From the IMG/VR virus record IMGVR_UViG_3300046009_003881, positions 1-58,222 of that record: 58,222 nt of DNA; one strand, 5' to 3'. Below the pieces are notes generated by a model that made no database searches, was not told where the DNA came from, and worked only from the letters and a program-made list of their open reading frames with translations. The translations under genes were made by a program, and so were the position numbers. Every line of letters begins with the position of its first letter. The first letter of the stretch is position 1. Shown here one piece after another: positions 3,975-10,794 of the stretch. Source of the stretch: a virus.

Positions 3975-5594
3975 ATGTCAGAACAGATGGGTTATTCTCC
4001 GAAGGACTTACACTTCGATGAATCGGCTAGAGAGAAACTTCTATCCGGTGTAGCAAAAATGTCTAAGGCGGTAAAGAGTACACTTGGTCCAAGTGGTAAC
4101 ACCGTCCTTATCGAATCACCAAATCACACGCACGGTATAACCGTAACCAAGGATGGAGTCACGGTGGCTAGGTCAATTGACTTGCTGGATCCTGTTGAGA
4201 ACCTTGCGGTTAAGATTATGAAGGAGGCTGCGGACCGAACGGCTACTAATGCCGGTGATGGTACAACGACTGCGATTGTCTTGACGGAGGCTCTTGTTAC
4301 AAACGGGGCGAAGTGGATTAGTAATGGATTGAACAGAACGCAGGTGCTGAGAGATATGGTGGAGGTGACGGGCTTAGTGGTGGACAATCTCAAGAAGCAA
4401 TCGATCAAGGTCAGCAACAAGACGCTGCTTGACGTGGCTACAATCTCTGCGAACAATGACAAGTCGATTGGTAAGATAATCTCGGACGTGTACCGCGAGG
4501 TGGGACGTAACGGTGTTGTCACTATAGAGCGATCTCAGAACGACGATACGTACGCTGAGACCACAACGGGAGTTAAGGTTGGGCGTGGCTATTCGTCACC
4601 GATGTTTATCAACGACCAGAAGAAGGACGAGTGTGTGTTTGAGGACGTGTTCGTGTTGGTATCGGATGCCGAGATACATAACGTCCTGCAGATCGAGAGC
4701 ATACTCAAGCCAATCATTCAGGAGGGGAAGAAGCTACTCATCATCGCTCCGTGTGGTGCGAACGTGTTGAACACCTTGGCTGCTAACGTGGTGAAAAATA
4801 AAATTAAGATCTGCGTCATCCAACCGCCATCCTTTGGCTATCGCCAGCACGAGCTGATGCACGACATCGCGGTGAGCGTTGGGGCAACGTACTTCTCGGA
4901 GAAGACCGGTGATGACTTGAGCATCATTAACTTCTCGGACCTAGGTCACGCTGCAAAGATCATCGTTGGGAAATCGGAGACGGTTGTCATCAAGTCCGAG
5001 CTGAAGAGCAAGGAGGACGAGATCAAGGAGCGAGTTGAGCAGATACGTGCGGCTTATGCGAACGCAAAGAAGAAAAGCGACAAGGACTTTTTGCTTGAGC
5101 GAATCGCCTCCCTGACGGGAGGGATCGGAGTGATCTACGTTGGTGGTAACACAGACCTTGAGCATAAGGAGCTATACGATAGGATTGACGATGCGGTGTG
5201 TGCGGTGCGTTCCGCTATCGAGGAGGGGATCCTTCCAGGCGGTGGCAAGGCACTTGTTAACACTGAGCTGTTGATACCGATCAAAGATACTGATAGCAAG
5301 GAGATGGCTGCTGCCAAGACAATTGTCCTCAATGCGGTACTCGAGCCGTGTAGACAGATCCTTGAAAACTCGGGGTATGACTTCGATACGGTCTATCCCT
5401 ATCTAGGAGATAAGCCACGACACGGGATGAACGTGAAGACCGGAGAGATGGGTGACCTAATTCAGATGGGGATCATTGACCCGTTGAAGGTTACACGTAG
5501 CGCGATTCAAAACGCAGTTAGCGTAGCCGTAACTATCCTGTCCACAAACGCGATCGTGACAATGGCTAGATCGTACGAGACAACAAATCTGTAA
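3975..5594 (+). CDS. groEL: GroEL-type chaperonin, 539 aa
   Basis: A full-length group I chaperonin subunit (E. coli GroEL is 548 aa) that should form an ATP-driven folding ring. Equatorial motifs are intact: TLGPSG at 36-41, TKDG at 58-61, GDGTTTA at 94-100 and GGG at 422-424. Asp60, Asp95 and Asp406 (in RIDDA) align with the E. coli ATPase residues Asp52, Asp87 and Asp398. The apical segment RGYSSPMF (204-211) keeps Tyr and Phe of the substrate/GroES groove but has Met for one Tyr. The Gly-Gly-Met tail is missing; the protein ends SYETTNL. The gene has its own promoter and is followed after 5 nt by groES. From about codon 80 it is visibly more GC-rich than its neighbours, hinting at separate origin. 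Likely role: folding of the capsid or other phage proteins. Confidence 0.95.
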   Translation: MSEQMGYSPKDLHFDESAREKLLSGVAKMSKAVKSTLGPSGNTVLIESPNHTHGITVTKDGVTVARSIDLLDPVENLAVKIMKEAADRTATNAGDGTTTAIVLTEALVTNGAKWISNGLNRTQVLRDMVEVTGLVVDNLKKQSIKVSNKTLLDVATISANNDKSIGKIISDVYREVGRNGVVTIERSQNDDTYAETTTGVKVGRGYSSPMFINDQKKDECVFEDVFVLVSDAEIHNVLQIESILKPIIQEGKKLLIIAPCGANVLNTLAANVVKNKIKICVIQPPSFGYRQHELMHDIAVSVGATYFSEKTGDDLSIINFSDLGHAAKIIVGKSETVVIKSELKSKEDEIKERVEQIRAAYANAKKKSDKDFLLERIASLTGGIGVIYVGGNTDLEHKELYDRIDDAVCAVRSAIEEGILPGGGKALVNTELLIPIKDTDSKEMAAAKTIVLNAVLEPCRQILENSGYDFDTVYPYLGDKPRHGMNVKTGEMGDLIQMGIIDPLKVTRSAIQNAVSVAVTILSTNAIVTMARSYETTNL

Positions 5595-5599
5595 TCAAG

Positions 5600-5857
5600 A
5601 TGAAAGCAATTGGAAAAAATATAGTGATCAGAGTCGTTGACGAAGAGATCACAACAGCATCGGGACTACTGCTCTCAGCCGAGGACTCCAACCAAATGCG
5701 CTACAAGCGTGGTGTGGTGGTTAGCCCAGGCACAGAGGTTCCCTTCATCAAGGAGGGCGAGGAGATCTACTACGAGAAGGCGCAGTCGTTTACTATGCTG
5801 ATCGATGGTGAGCAGATGACAATCATCAAGGAGCGTGACGTGGTGCTAGTCCTCTAG
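5600..5857 (+). CDS. groES: GroES-type co-chaperonin, 85 aa
   Basis: A short GroES (E. coli is 97 aa) that caps the GroEL ring. The mobile loop lies at about residues 14-34, with SGLLL (21-25) at the place of the GroEL-binding hydrophobic tripeptide. The beta-barrel follows (KRGVVVSPGTEVPF, DGEQMTIIKERDVVLVL). The shortening is mainly in the roof-loop region. The start is 6 nt after the groEL stop, so the two are surely co-transcribed and the pair is self-contained. Its 3' end overlaps the convergent winged-helix gene by 12 nt. Confidence 0.9.
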   Translation: MKAIGKNIVIRVVDEEITTASGLLLSAEDSNQMRYKRGVVVSPGTEVPFIKEGEEIYYEKAQSFTMLIDGEQMTIIKERDVVLVL

Positions 5858-6319
5858 CTCGTCCTGCCTAGCCTTGTCCTCAGAGTTTTTCTGACGGATC
5901 TTTCTAAGCTCGGCATTCATTCCCTTGATGTAGTGTCTAAACACCTTGTCGGTGTAGGGAACACGCTTTAAGAACATTGGGTTATTACTTGGACTGACGG
6001 GGATTTCTTCCCCGTTTAGTTTTTTATAGAGGGACCGTATAGCTGCTTTGGTCTTGTAGCTTGTCTCATAGATTGCCCTGGTGTGGCTGTTGCGGTTCCT
6101 GAAGACAACGATCCATCCGTCCTTGAGCAGCCTGTTGAATCTGTTTGGGTCCCATCCCATTAGGGTGTTGTATCCGGCAAAGTCCTCCCTGCTGAAGTAC
6201 TTTTCTGAGTAGAGGAACAGCAGGATGTCTAGATCCGACTGAGTTAGCTTGTACTTTACTTTGATGAATTGGCGCACTACACGCCAGTACTTTAAGTAAT
6301 CGTATTGATATGATTCCAT
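5846..6319 (-). CDS. Winged-helix DNA-binding protein, putative regulator, 157 aa
   Basis: Residues about 25-100 read as a winged helix: a helix pair (LTQSDLDILLFLYSEKYFSR), a recognition-helix region (NRFNRLLKDGW) and a strand-turn-strand wing (IVVFRNRNSHTRAIYETSY). The C-terminal 50 residues are basic. The fold resembles MarR-type regulators, but I cannot name a family. It is the only minus-strand gene inside the rightward arm. The open frame extends to 6346, but the -7 box TATTTTTG at 6336-6343 places the transcript start after that ATG, so I choose the ATG at 6319. It probably regulates its own and the divergent promoter. Confidence 0.7.
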   Translation of the reverse strand: MESYQYDYLKYWRVVRQFIKVKYKLTQSDLDILLFLYSEKYFSREDFAGYNTLMGWDPNRFNRLLKDGWIVVFRNRNSHTRAIYETSYKTKAAIRSLYKKLNGEEIPVSPSNNPMFLKRVPYTDKVFRHYIKGMNAELRKIRQKNSEDKARQDELED

Positions 6320-6335
6320 TGAATTTAATTTATTA

Positions 6336-6343
6336 CAAAAATA
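6336..6343 (-). promoter_or_regulatory. -7 box for the winged-helix gene
   Basis: The minus strand reads TATTTTTG (TAnnTTTG), 16 nt before the ATG at 6319. It is back-to-back with the rightward -7 box at 6346, two bases apart. Confidence 0.55.
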
Positions 6344-6345
6344 CA

Positions 6346-6353
6346 TATCTTTG
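6346..6353 (+). promoter_or_regulatory. -7 box for the lysine-rich protein operon
   Basis: TATCTTTG, 28 nt before the ATG at 6382. Only two bases separate it from the divergent box, so the two polymerases should exclude each other. Confidence 0.65.
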
Positions 6354-6381
6354 TAACTCTAAATAATAAAAACAAAAATCG

Positions 6382-6816
6382 ATGGCTAAGAAAACAACAA
6401 CTGGGAAGCCGCTAGAGTCAAATAGAATCCCTATGAAGACCGCTGCTAATCCAACTCAGCAAACAAAGAAGACATCTTCTATCCCAACAAACTTTGTAGC
6501 AAGAATGAATGAAAGAGAAGCCGCTGCAAAATCAGCTAAGAACGATGCGACAATGGCAAAGATGGGACTTACACAAAAAAATTCAGACGGAACATACTCG
6601 CGTCCTAAGGCTGCGTCAGGTGCTGCGGCAGGTGCTAAGGCAGGTGCTGCGGCAGGTGCTAAGGCAGGTCCTAAGGCTGTGTCAGGTGCTGCGGCAGGTG
6701 CTAAGGCAGGTGCTAAGGCAGGCTCTAGCGCATCTCAAGATGCAAGAGCGGCATCAAAAGGATTTACAGTAAAGAACTCAGACGGAACGTACTCGCGTCC
6801 TAAGAGCAAACGATAA
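6382..6816 (+). CDS. Histone H1-like Ala/Gly/Lys repeat protein, 144 aa
   Basis: Strongly basic and low-complexity. The centre (about residues 76-115) is built of GAKA and GAAA repeats encoded by 12-bp tandem units. The motif NSDGTYSRPK occurs twice, before the repeat and at the C-terminus. The N-terminal segment (PMKTAANPTQQTKKTSSI) closely matches that of the next gene product, so both may carry a common targeting or processing signal. The composition is that of eukaryote-like H1 tails and bacterial histone-like proteins, which bind and condense DNA. A nucleic-acid-condensing role in the virion or late cell is inferred. Confidence 0.7.
   Translation: MAKKTTTGKPLESNRIPMKTAANPTQQTKKTSSIPTNFVARMNEREAAAKSAKNDATMAKMGLTQKNSDGTYSRPKAASGAAAGAKAGAAAGAKAGPKAVSGAAAGAKAGAKAGSSASQDARAASKGFTVKNSDGTYSRPKSKR
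6609..6726 (+). repeat. 12-bp tandem repeat inside the H1-like gene
   Basis: Units GCAGGTGCTAAG and GCAGGTGCTGCG repeat about nine times with a few substitutions, coding GAKA/GAAA blocks. Such a tract can expand or contract by recombination. It also creates a spurious open frame (6509-6772) in another phase. Confidence 0.85.
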
Positions 6817-6846
6817 AATCAATTCGTTACAAAATAACAAATCAAA

Positions 6847-7158
6847 ATGGAAAGAATCTCAATGAAGACTTCTTCTAATCCTAGTCAACAGACTAAGAAG
6901 ACATCTTCGATCCTAGCAAACTTTTCGGACAATACGTCTAAGGGTAAATCAGAGCGGTTGAACAATCGCGCTGAAAGAGTTATGGGAAGAGCGCAGAAGA
7001 ATTGGAGCAAGGCACAAGATGCTTTGAATTATGACGAGACAAGCAAGGCAGGGACTTCTAATGCTGTAGCGTATGCTAGTCAGAAACTCAATAAATCTGC
7101 TAGACAAGCTGAAAAAGCGCAGAAGCTTAAAGCGAAAGCTGCATCATATAAAAAATAA
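6847..7158 (+). CDS. Lysine-rich small protein sharing an N-terminal motif with its neighbour, 103 aa
   Basis: Residues 4-25 (SMKTSSNPSQQTKKTSSI and on) repeat the N-terminal motif of the product of 6382-6816. The rest is helical and basic, rich in Lys, Ala and Asn, with no membrane segment. The leader ACAAATCAAA precedes the ATG by the usual distance. The shared motif with an otherwise different body suggests a common signal, for example for virion incorporation. Function unknown. Confidence 0.65.
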   Translation: MERISMKTSSNPSQQTKKTSSILANFSDNTSKGKSERLNNRAERVMGRAQKNWSKAQDALNYDETSKAGTSNAVAYASQKLNKSARQAEKAQKLKAKAASYKK

Positions 7159-7169
7159 CAAATAGACAA

Positions 7170-7340
7170 ATGGAAAAGAAAGAACAAATCCTAGGTGTCA
7201 TCCGACACACTCTAACATTCCTAGGTGGTGTACTAGTTACGCGAGGAATTATCGACGAGTCAACACTTGCTGAGTTCTCAGGAGCTGCAGTTACGCTCAT
7301 CGGTATTGTATGGTCAGTAATCAATAACAGCAAAATCTAA
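7170..7340 (+). CDS. Small holin-like membrane protein, 56 aa
   Basis: The frame starts MEKKEQILGVIRHTLTFLGG. It has a hydrophobic segment (about 13-25), a short polar turn (RGIIDESTLAEF) and a second hydrophobic segment (AAVTLIGIVWSVI), ending NNSKI. This layout resembles the small two-segment phage holins of the Pam3-gp28 type, which have a similar GxxxxxGIIDxxxL..GIVWSV pattern. It lies 11 nt after the preceding gene. At least two other membrane proteins near the endolysin are also holin candidates, so the role is open. Confidence 0.6.
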   Translation: MEKKEQILGVIRHTLTFLGGVLVTRGIIDESTLAEFSGAAVTLIGIVWSVINNSKI

Positions 7341-7344
7341 AGCA

Positions 7345-7467
7345 ATGAAAGCAATGGGTTCAAAAAAAGCTATGGCTATGCCAATGGCTAAGAGCGCGAA
7401 GAAAGCTATGCCAATGGCAAAGGGTTCTAAAAAGCCAATGATGAAAGGTGGAAAAAAGGCTTGCTAA
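7345..7467 (+). CDS. Lys/Met/Ala repeat peptide, 40 aa
   Basis: Starts MKAMGSKKAMAMPMAKSAKK and repeats AMPMAK and GSKK blocks, ending KKAC. It is extremely basic with no predicted globular fold. The start lies 4 nt after the holin-like gene and the next ATG follows its stop without a gap, so it is embedded in a tight operon, which supports it being translated. It probably binds nucleic acid or acidic surfaces. One of a run of small basic proteins at 6.4-8.2 kb. Confidence 0.6.
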   Translation: MKAMGSKKAMAMPMAKSAKKAMPMAKGSKKPMMKGGKKAC

Positions 7468-7758
7468 ATGGCAACCAAATCTACAATGAAATGCAACCGT
7501 GTCGTTGCTTCGGATAGACCAGGGAAGAAGAAGATGGTTAAGGCTTGCGCTAACGGGCAGGAAAAACTAATTCACTTCGGGGCTGAGGGCTATGGTCACA
7601 ACTATTCGGCAGCGGCACGGAAGTCATTTAAAGCAAGGCACAAGTGCGATACAGCCAACGACAAGTTGACCGCTGCGTACTGGTCCTGTAAAAAACTATG
7701 GGCAGGTCCAGGCGGTGATACGCAGGGCAGTCCAAAATCAAAGAAGGGAAAGTACTGA
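7468..7758 (+). CDS. Conserved basic Cys-containing phage protein, 96 aa
   Basis: The pattern is one I associate with small conserved proteins of marine and Bacteroidota phages: an N-terminal MKCNR, a KACANGQEKLIHFG strand pair, then AARKSFKARHKCD, and AAYWSCKKLW near the end. Four cysteines and several histidines could bind zinc. Net charge is strongly positive. It starts directly after the stop of the previous gene, and its own stop overlaps the next start (TGATG). No function is established to my knowledge; a virion or nucleic-acid-binding role is plausible. Confidence 0.7.
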   Translation: MATKSTMKCNRVVASDRPGKKKMVKACANGQEKLIHFGAEGYGHNYSAAARKSFKARHKCDTANDKLTAAYWSCKKLWAGPGGDTQGSPKSKKGKY

Positions 7759-7871
7759 TGAAGAAGATAATAAAAAAAGCAGCGAAGTACGAGTCTAAGA
7801 AATCTTTAGATGGACCTATGAAGTTTCTCAAGGGGAACGTAAGCGAGGTGTCTAAAAAGAAAAAGAAATGA
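7758..7871 (+). CDS. Very small lysine-rich peptide, 37 aa
   Basis: The ATG overlaps the preceding TGA (TGATG) and its stop overlaps the next ATG (ATGA), so translation is likely coupled on both sides. The product starts MKKIIKKAAKYESKKSLDGP and ends in a run of five lysines. About 14 of 37 residues are lysine. There is no fold to recognise. Confidence 0.6.
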   Translation: MKKIIKKAAKYESKKSLDGPMKFLKGNVSEVSKKKKK

Positions 7872-8203
7872 AGGACGCTTGCTACAAAAAAGTAAAGGCA
7901 CAGTACGATGTCTTCCCATCGGCAAGAGCGTCACAAGCAATTGCTAAGTGCAGGAAGGCTTCGGGCAGTGTGAGAAAAGGCGAAGAGGGAACATCGCTCA
8001 AGCGATGGGAGAAGGAGAAGTGGGTAGACACACGAACAGGAAGTGCGTGTGGAGCCGGTGGAAAGAACGAGTACTGTAGACCGACAAAGAAGGTCTCAGC
8101 ATCTACTCCTAAAACGAAATCTGAAATATCACCTGCGAAACTAGCTTCTAAGAAAGCAGAGAAGTCAAGGGTTGGTATGGGAAGACGAGTATCAAGAGTT
8201 TGA
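7868..8203 (+). CDS. DUF5872-like basic protein, 111 aa
   Basis: Two conserved blocks are visible: KDACYKKVKAQYDVFPSARA with a following AIAKCRK, and SLKRWEKEKWVDTRTG with CG and YCRPTKKVS. These fit the uncharacterised DUF5872-type proteins found in phages and large DNA viruses. Four or five cysteines suggest a metal site. The C-terminal 40 residues are Lys/Ser/Arg-rich and probably disordered. It is translationally coupled to the 37-aa peptide upstream. A structural or DNA-associated virion role is inferred from the basic cluster it belongs to. Confidence 0.65.
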   Translation: MKDACYKKVKAQYDVFPSARASQAIAKCRKASGSVRKGEEGTSLKRWEKEKWVDTRTGSACGAGGKNEYCRPTKKVSASTPKTKSEISPAKLASKKAEKSRVGMGRRVSRV

Positions 8204-8225
8204 TGAAACGGATACGGAAATAGAT

Positions 8226-8321
8226 ATGTACATTTGCATAAGTAAAATTCTGACCAAGATCGGCATAAAGTTTATTCTGATGGCAGACAGGGTCAAGTGG
8301 ATTGGAAAAAAGAAACTCTAA
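8226..8321 (+). CDS. Possible small peptide, 31 aa
   Basis: An open frame starting MYICISKILTKIGIKFILMA and ending in a basic tail. It fills the only gap between the DUF5872-like gene and the next conserved gene, with an AAATAGAT leader. A shorter start at the internal Met19 is possible. There is no similarity I recognise, so it may not be translated. Confidence 0.3.
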   Translation: MYICISKILTKIGIKFILMADRVKWIGKKKL

Positions 8322-8328
8322 GATAATT

Positions 8329-8499
8329 ATGATTCAATCAGGTAAAAGCAGAGGTCTAGGCGATACGTTCGCAAAGGTTACAAAGGCTACGGGTGTCAAG
8401 AAGATTGTTGACACTGTATCGAAAGCCATTGACGTTCCTTGCGGATGCCCTGAAAGACAGGACACTTTAAACAGATTGTTCCCATACAATAACAAATAA
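8329..8499 (+). CDS. Conserved small phage protein (GLGDTFAKVTKATG type), 56 aa
   Basis: The core GLGDTFAKVTKATGVKKIVD followed by a CGCPER motif and LNRLFPY at the end is a pattern I know from small conserved proteins in phages of Bacteroidota. Its function is not established. The start is placed at 8329 (MIQSGKSRG) rather than 8302, because the family normally begins close to the GLGD motif. The CxC pair could bind a metal. It lies 5 nt upstream of the appendage protein gene. Confidence 0.65.
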   Translation: MIQSGKSRGLGDTFAKVTKATGVKKIVDTVSKAIDVPCGCPERQDTLNRLFPYNNK

Positions 8500-8504
8500 A
8501 AACG

Positions 8505-8987
8505 ATGGCATACCAAAAGCTACAAGCAGGAAGAGGAATAGCTGTAATCACAAGCAATACAGTTGACGTTCCATTTCCAGGAACAACAAAACAATCGCAA
8601 AGTACAAACACATCTACCGGTGGCGGTGGATTAAACCTGATCGATACTGCGGCATTGTTCATTACAAGAGGCGTTGTCGTAGGTGATATCATCTACAATA
8701 CAACCGATGGAACTTGCGCTGTTGTATCATCAATTGTAAGCGAAACACAACTTGTTTGTAGCGCTGCAATATTTGCTGCATCAGGTAAGAAGTACTTGGT
8801 TTTCGATAAGACCGGAAACAACGGATGCGTTCTCTACGTTGGTGGAGCAGGCAATCTTTCTGTAAGAACAGTTGGCGGTGATACCATTATTCTTAACGGG
8901 GTAACTGCAGGGCAGTTTATTCCTGTTCAAGTCCTAGGTGTTAATGCGAGCAATACTACAGCAACAAATATCGTGGCGCTCTGGTAA
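8505..8987 (+). CDS. Virion surface/appendage protein, 160 aa
   Basis: A Gly/Thr/Val-rich all-beta protein without signal or membrane segments. After MAYQKLQAGRG come alternating short strands, a GGGG turn near residue 40 and a C-terminal half (VLYVGGAGNLSVRTVGGDTI) like the spike or head-decoration proteins of marine podoviruses. It opens a run of appendage genes with short gaps. The family is not named; the structural role is inferred from composition and position. Confidence 0.55.
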   Translation: MAYQKLQAGRGIAVITSNTVDVPFPGTTKQSQSTNTSTGGGGLNLIDTAALFITRGVVVGDIIYNTTDGTCAVVSSIVSETQLVCSAAIFAASGKKYLVFDKTGNNGCVLYVGGAGNLSVRTVGGDTIILNGVTAGQFIPVQVLGVNASNTTATNIVALW

Positions 8988-8988
8988 T

Positions 8989-9135
8989 ATGGAAAGCTCT
9001 TTAATGATAGCTATTGTGAATACTATGACTGGACCTCCGTCCGGATCAGAACCCGATGTTATCTATCTTGTAAAAGAAAATGGAATAGACTTACTAGTTA
9101 CTCAAGGTGATAACTTAATGATACCAGAACAATAA
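8989..9135 (+). CDS. Small protein, 48 aa, between appendage genes
   Basis: Starts MESSLMIAIVNTMTGPPSGS, one base after the preceding stop, and its stop overlaps the next start (TAATG). An upstream start at 8938 would overlap the preceding gene by 50 nt and is rejected. The DVIYLVKENGIDLLVTQGDN segment looks like short strands of a fibre-associated or chaperone-like polypeptide. Not recognised. Confidence 0.55.
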   Translation: MESSLMIAIVNTMTGPPSGSEPDVIYLVKENGIDLLVTQGDNLMIPEQ

Positions 9136-9872
9136 TGGCAAATGTAAAATTCTCACAGTTTACCGCAGCAACTATATCCGCAACGGGATTTATAGTGGGG
9201 TATGACTCTGTGCTAAATGACAACATAAGACTTACTCTCGCTCAATTAGAAACAGCGTTAACTCTTAATAACCTATCGGGAGTATTAGGTACTGCAAAGG
9301 GAGGTATGCTTACCGGAGGAACAGCGAGTCAAGTGCTTGCAAAAAACACCAACTCAAATTATGATTTGTTTTGGAAAACCCTTACGACAGCTGACATATC
9401 AGGACTTTATAGTGTTGGTCTCACCACTGATGCTACTGCTGTGACGGGAACTAGTGCATTAACAATAATGCGCTCTCAATTAATTCCTGCCGGTACATTT
9501 GGAGTAAAGAATATAGCAGCAACCATTCGTCAACGTACTAGAAAAACAGGGACGGGAGGTACATACACAATCGGCATCTATGTAAATACAACACCATCTC
9601 TTACAGGAGCGCTTCAATTAGGAGTAGCTACCACCGCTGGTGTTGGTTTTTTAGGGCAACAAATGAAAAGAGAATTATTTTTTAAGTCTACAACAAGTAC
9701 AGAGACGATGCCTACAAACTCGTCCGCTCATACCGACGATGCGTTCACGAATCAAACTGTTGCCACTACAAATATCAATTGGGGGATTAACCAATACATA
9801 TTGTTTACCACCCAAAATGTAAGCTTAACCGATTCAGTTGTTCAAACTGGATTCACAATTGCGCTACTATGA
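9135..9872 (+). CDS. Tail fibre or appendage protein, 245 aa
   Basis: The N-terminus MANVKFSQFTAATISATGFI with NIRLTLAQLETAL is the attachment-type head seen in many phage fibre proteins (KxSQF...GYDS...LxxLE). A Gly/Thr-rich linker with GGTASQVLAKN and a beta-rich C-terminal domain (about 100-245) follow. It probably trimerises and contributes to receptor binding or virion decoration. Its stop overlaps the next start (ATGA). Confidence 0.65.
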   Translation: MANVKFSQFTAATISATGFIVGYDSVLNDNIRLTLAQLETALTLNNLSGVLGTAKGGMLTGGTASQVLAKNTNSNYDLFWKTLTTADISGLYSVGLTTDATAVTGTSALTIMRSQLIPAGTFGVKNIAATIRQRTRKTGTGGTYTIGIYVNTTPSLTGALQLGVATTAGVGFLGQQMKRELFFKSTTSTETMPTNSSAHTDDAFTNQTVATTNINWGINQYILFTTQNVSLTDSVVQTGFTIALL

Positions 9873-10099
9873 ACCTAATAAAAACATCAACGGGGCTATT
9901 GTGTGAGAGCGGAAGGTTCTACACATTTGCTTCTAATTACGTTCACTTCCCCCCTCTTGGATATGAGGGAGTCTCTGATAGCCAAGCGCTATTTGAGACC
10001 GCAGATGGAATCATACTTATGGACTTGACTATGGTTATAGACAAAATAACATTCACAGACATAGACGTGCTTATGCAGTACGTGACAACGCCTATCTAA
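9869..10099 (+). CDS. Hypothetical protein downstream of the fibre gene, 76 aa
   Basis: Coupled to the fibre gene by ATGA. It starts MNLIKTSTGLLCESGRFYTF, with an aromatic-rich first half and an acidic second half (DITFTDIDVLM-like), and no membrane segment. Small proteins at this place are often fibre chaperones or accessory tips, but this one is not recognised. Confidence 0.55.
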   Translation: MNLIKTSTGLLCESGRFYTFASNYVHFPPLGYEGVSDSQALFETADGIILMDLTMVIDKITFTDIDVLMQYVTTPI

Positions 10100-10100
10100 G

Positions 10101-10319
10101 ATGAACAATACGCACGACCTACAAGACTCAATTGCCGCAGCTACAGCAGGAACCTCTGTAGTTTCTGCCTTAGCCTCTAAGGCAACGGAACTTCAGCCTA
10201 TAATTTCTGCATTTTCAGGATTAATAGCTATAATCACTGGCGTATTCGCGATAGTCTACTACGTAAAGAGACTGAATAAGCTCGACGATGAGAACGGAGA
10301 GAGTATTGAGGACCAATAA
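10101..10319 (+). CDS. Single-span membrane protein, holin or antiholin candidate, 72 aa
   Basis: A polar N-terminal half ([20 protein letters not shown]) precedes one transmembrane segment at about residues 37-55 ([19 protein letters not shown]), then a charged tail ([17 protein letters not shown]). It sits 11 nt upstream of the endolysin gene. This is the usual place and size for a one-span holin or a pinholin-like partner. The gene two downstream is also a holin candidate. Confidence 0.55.
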   Translation: MNNTHDLQDSIAAATAGTSVVSALASKATELQPIISAFSGLIAIITGVFAIVYYVKRLNKLDDENGESIEDQ

Positions 10320-10330
10320 GCCTAGGTAAT

Positions 10331-10792
10331 ATGACAACTCAGCAAGCAACAAAGCGATACGGAACCCCAAATCCAACCGGATCAGGTTACCTAACTACAA
10401 TACCACTCCCATACCCTATGCGAATTGCCTGGGATACGGATGTTACTGTAGAAAAAATGCGCTGTCACGAGCTTATTGCTAATAATCTTAGCAACGTGTT
10501 CAATGATTTGCTTGCTCACTACGGATACGATAAGATAAAGGAGCTAGGGATTGATCTATTTGGCGGTTGCTTCAACTACCGAAAGAAGATTAACGGCTCA
10601 TCTTGGTCAATGCACTCTTGGGGTATAGCGATTGACCTCGATCCTGCTAGAAATACCCTGAGAGAAACAAAGCGCACCGCTAGATTCGCTCGTCCTGAGT
10701 ACAAACCAATGATAGATATCTTCTACAAGCACGGATTTATTTCTTTGGGCGTAGAAAAGGATATGGATTGGATGCACTTTGAAATTAAATAG
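10331..10792 (+). CDS. M15-family peptidase, endolysin, 153 aa
   Basis: A cell-wall peptidase of the D-Ala-D-Ala / L-Ala-D-Glu carboxypeptidase group. The zinc motif [10 protein letters not shown] is at 93-102 (ligands His95, Asp102) and the third ligand His149 lies in DWMHFE near the C-terminus. The length is that of a single catalytic domain with no wall-binding module. There is no signal peptide, so it needs a holin to reach the murein. It is flanked on both sides by membrane proteins (10101-10319 and 10795-11247), forming a lysis cassette in the middle of the late arm. Confidence 0.85.
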   Translation: MTTQQATKRYGTPNPTGSGYLTTIPLPYPMRIAWDTDVTVEKMRCHELIANNLSNVFNDLLAHYGYDKIKELGIDLFGGCFNYRKKINGSSWSMHSWGIAIDLDPARNTLRETKRTARFARPEYKPMIDIFYKHGFISLGVEKDMDWMHFEIK

Positions 10793-10794
10793 CA

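Noticed and set aside
6609-6726. A CRISPR array
   Set aside because: The repeats are 12 bp, contiguous, and in frame inside a coding region, with no spacers. No cas gene is present.
6509-6772. An open frame encoding repeated VLRQ units
   Set aside because: It is an out-of-phase reading of the 12-bp tandem repeat inside the H1-like gene, which has its own promoter and leader.
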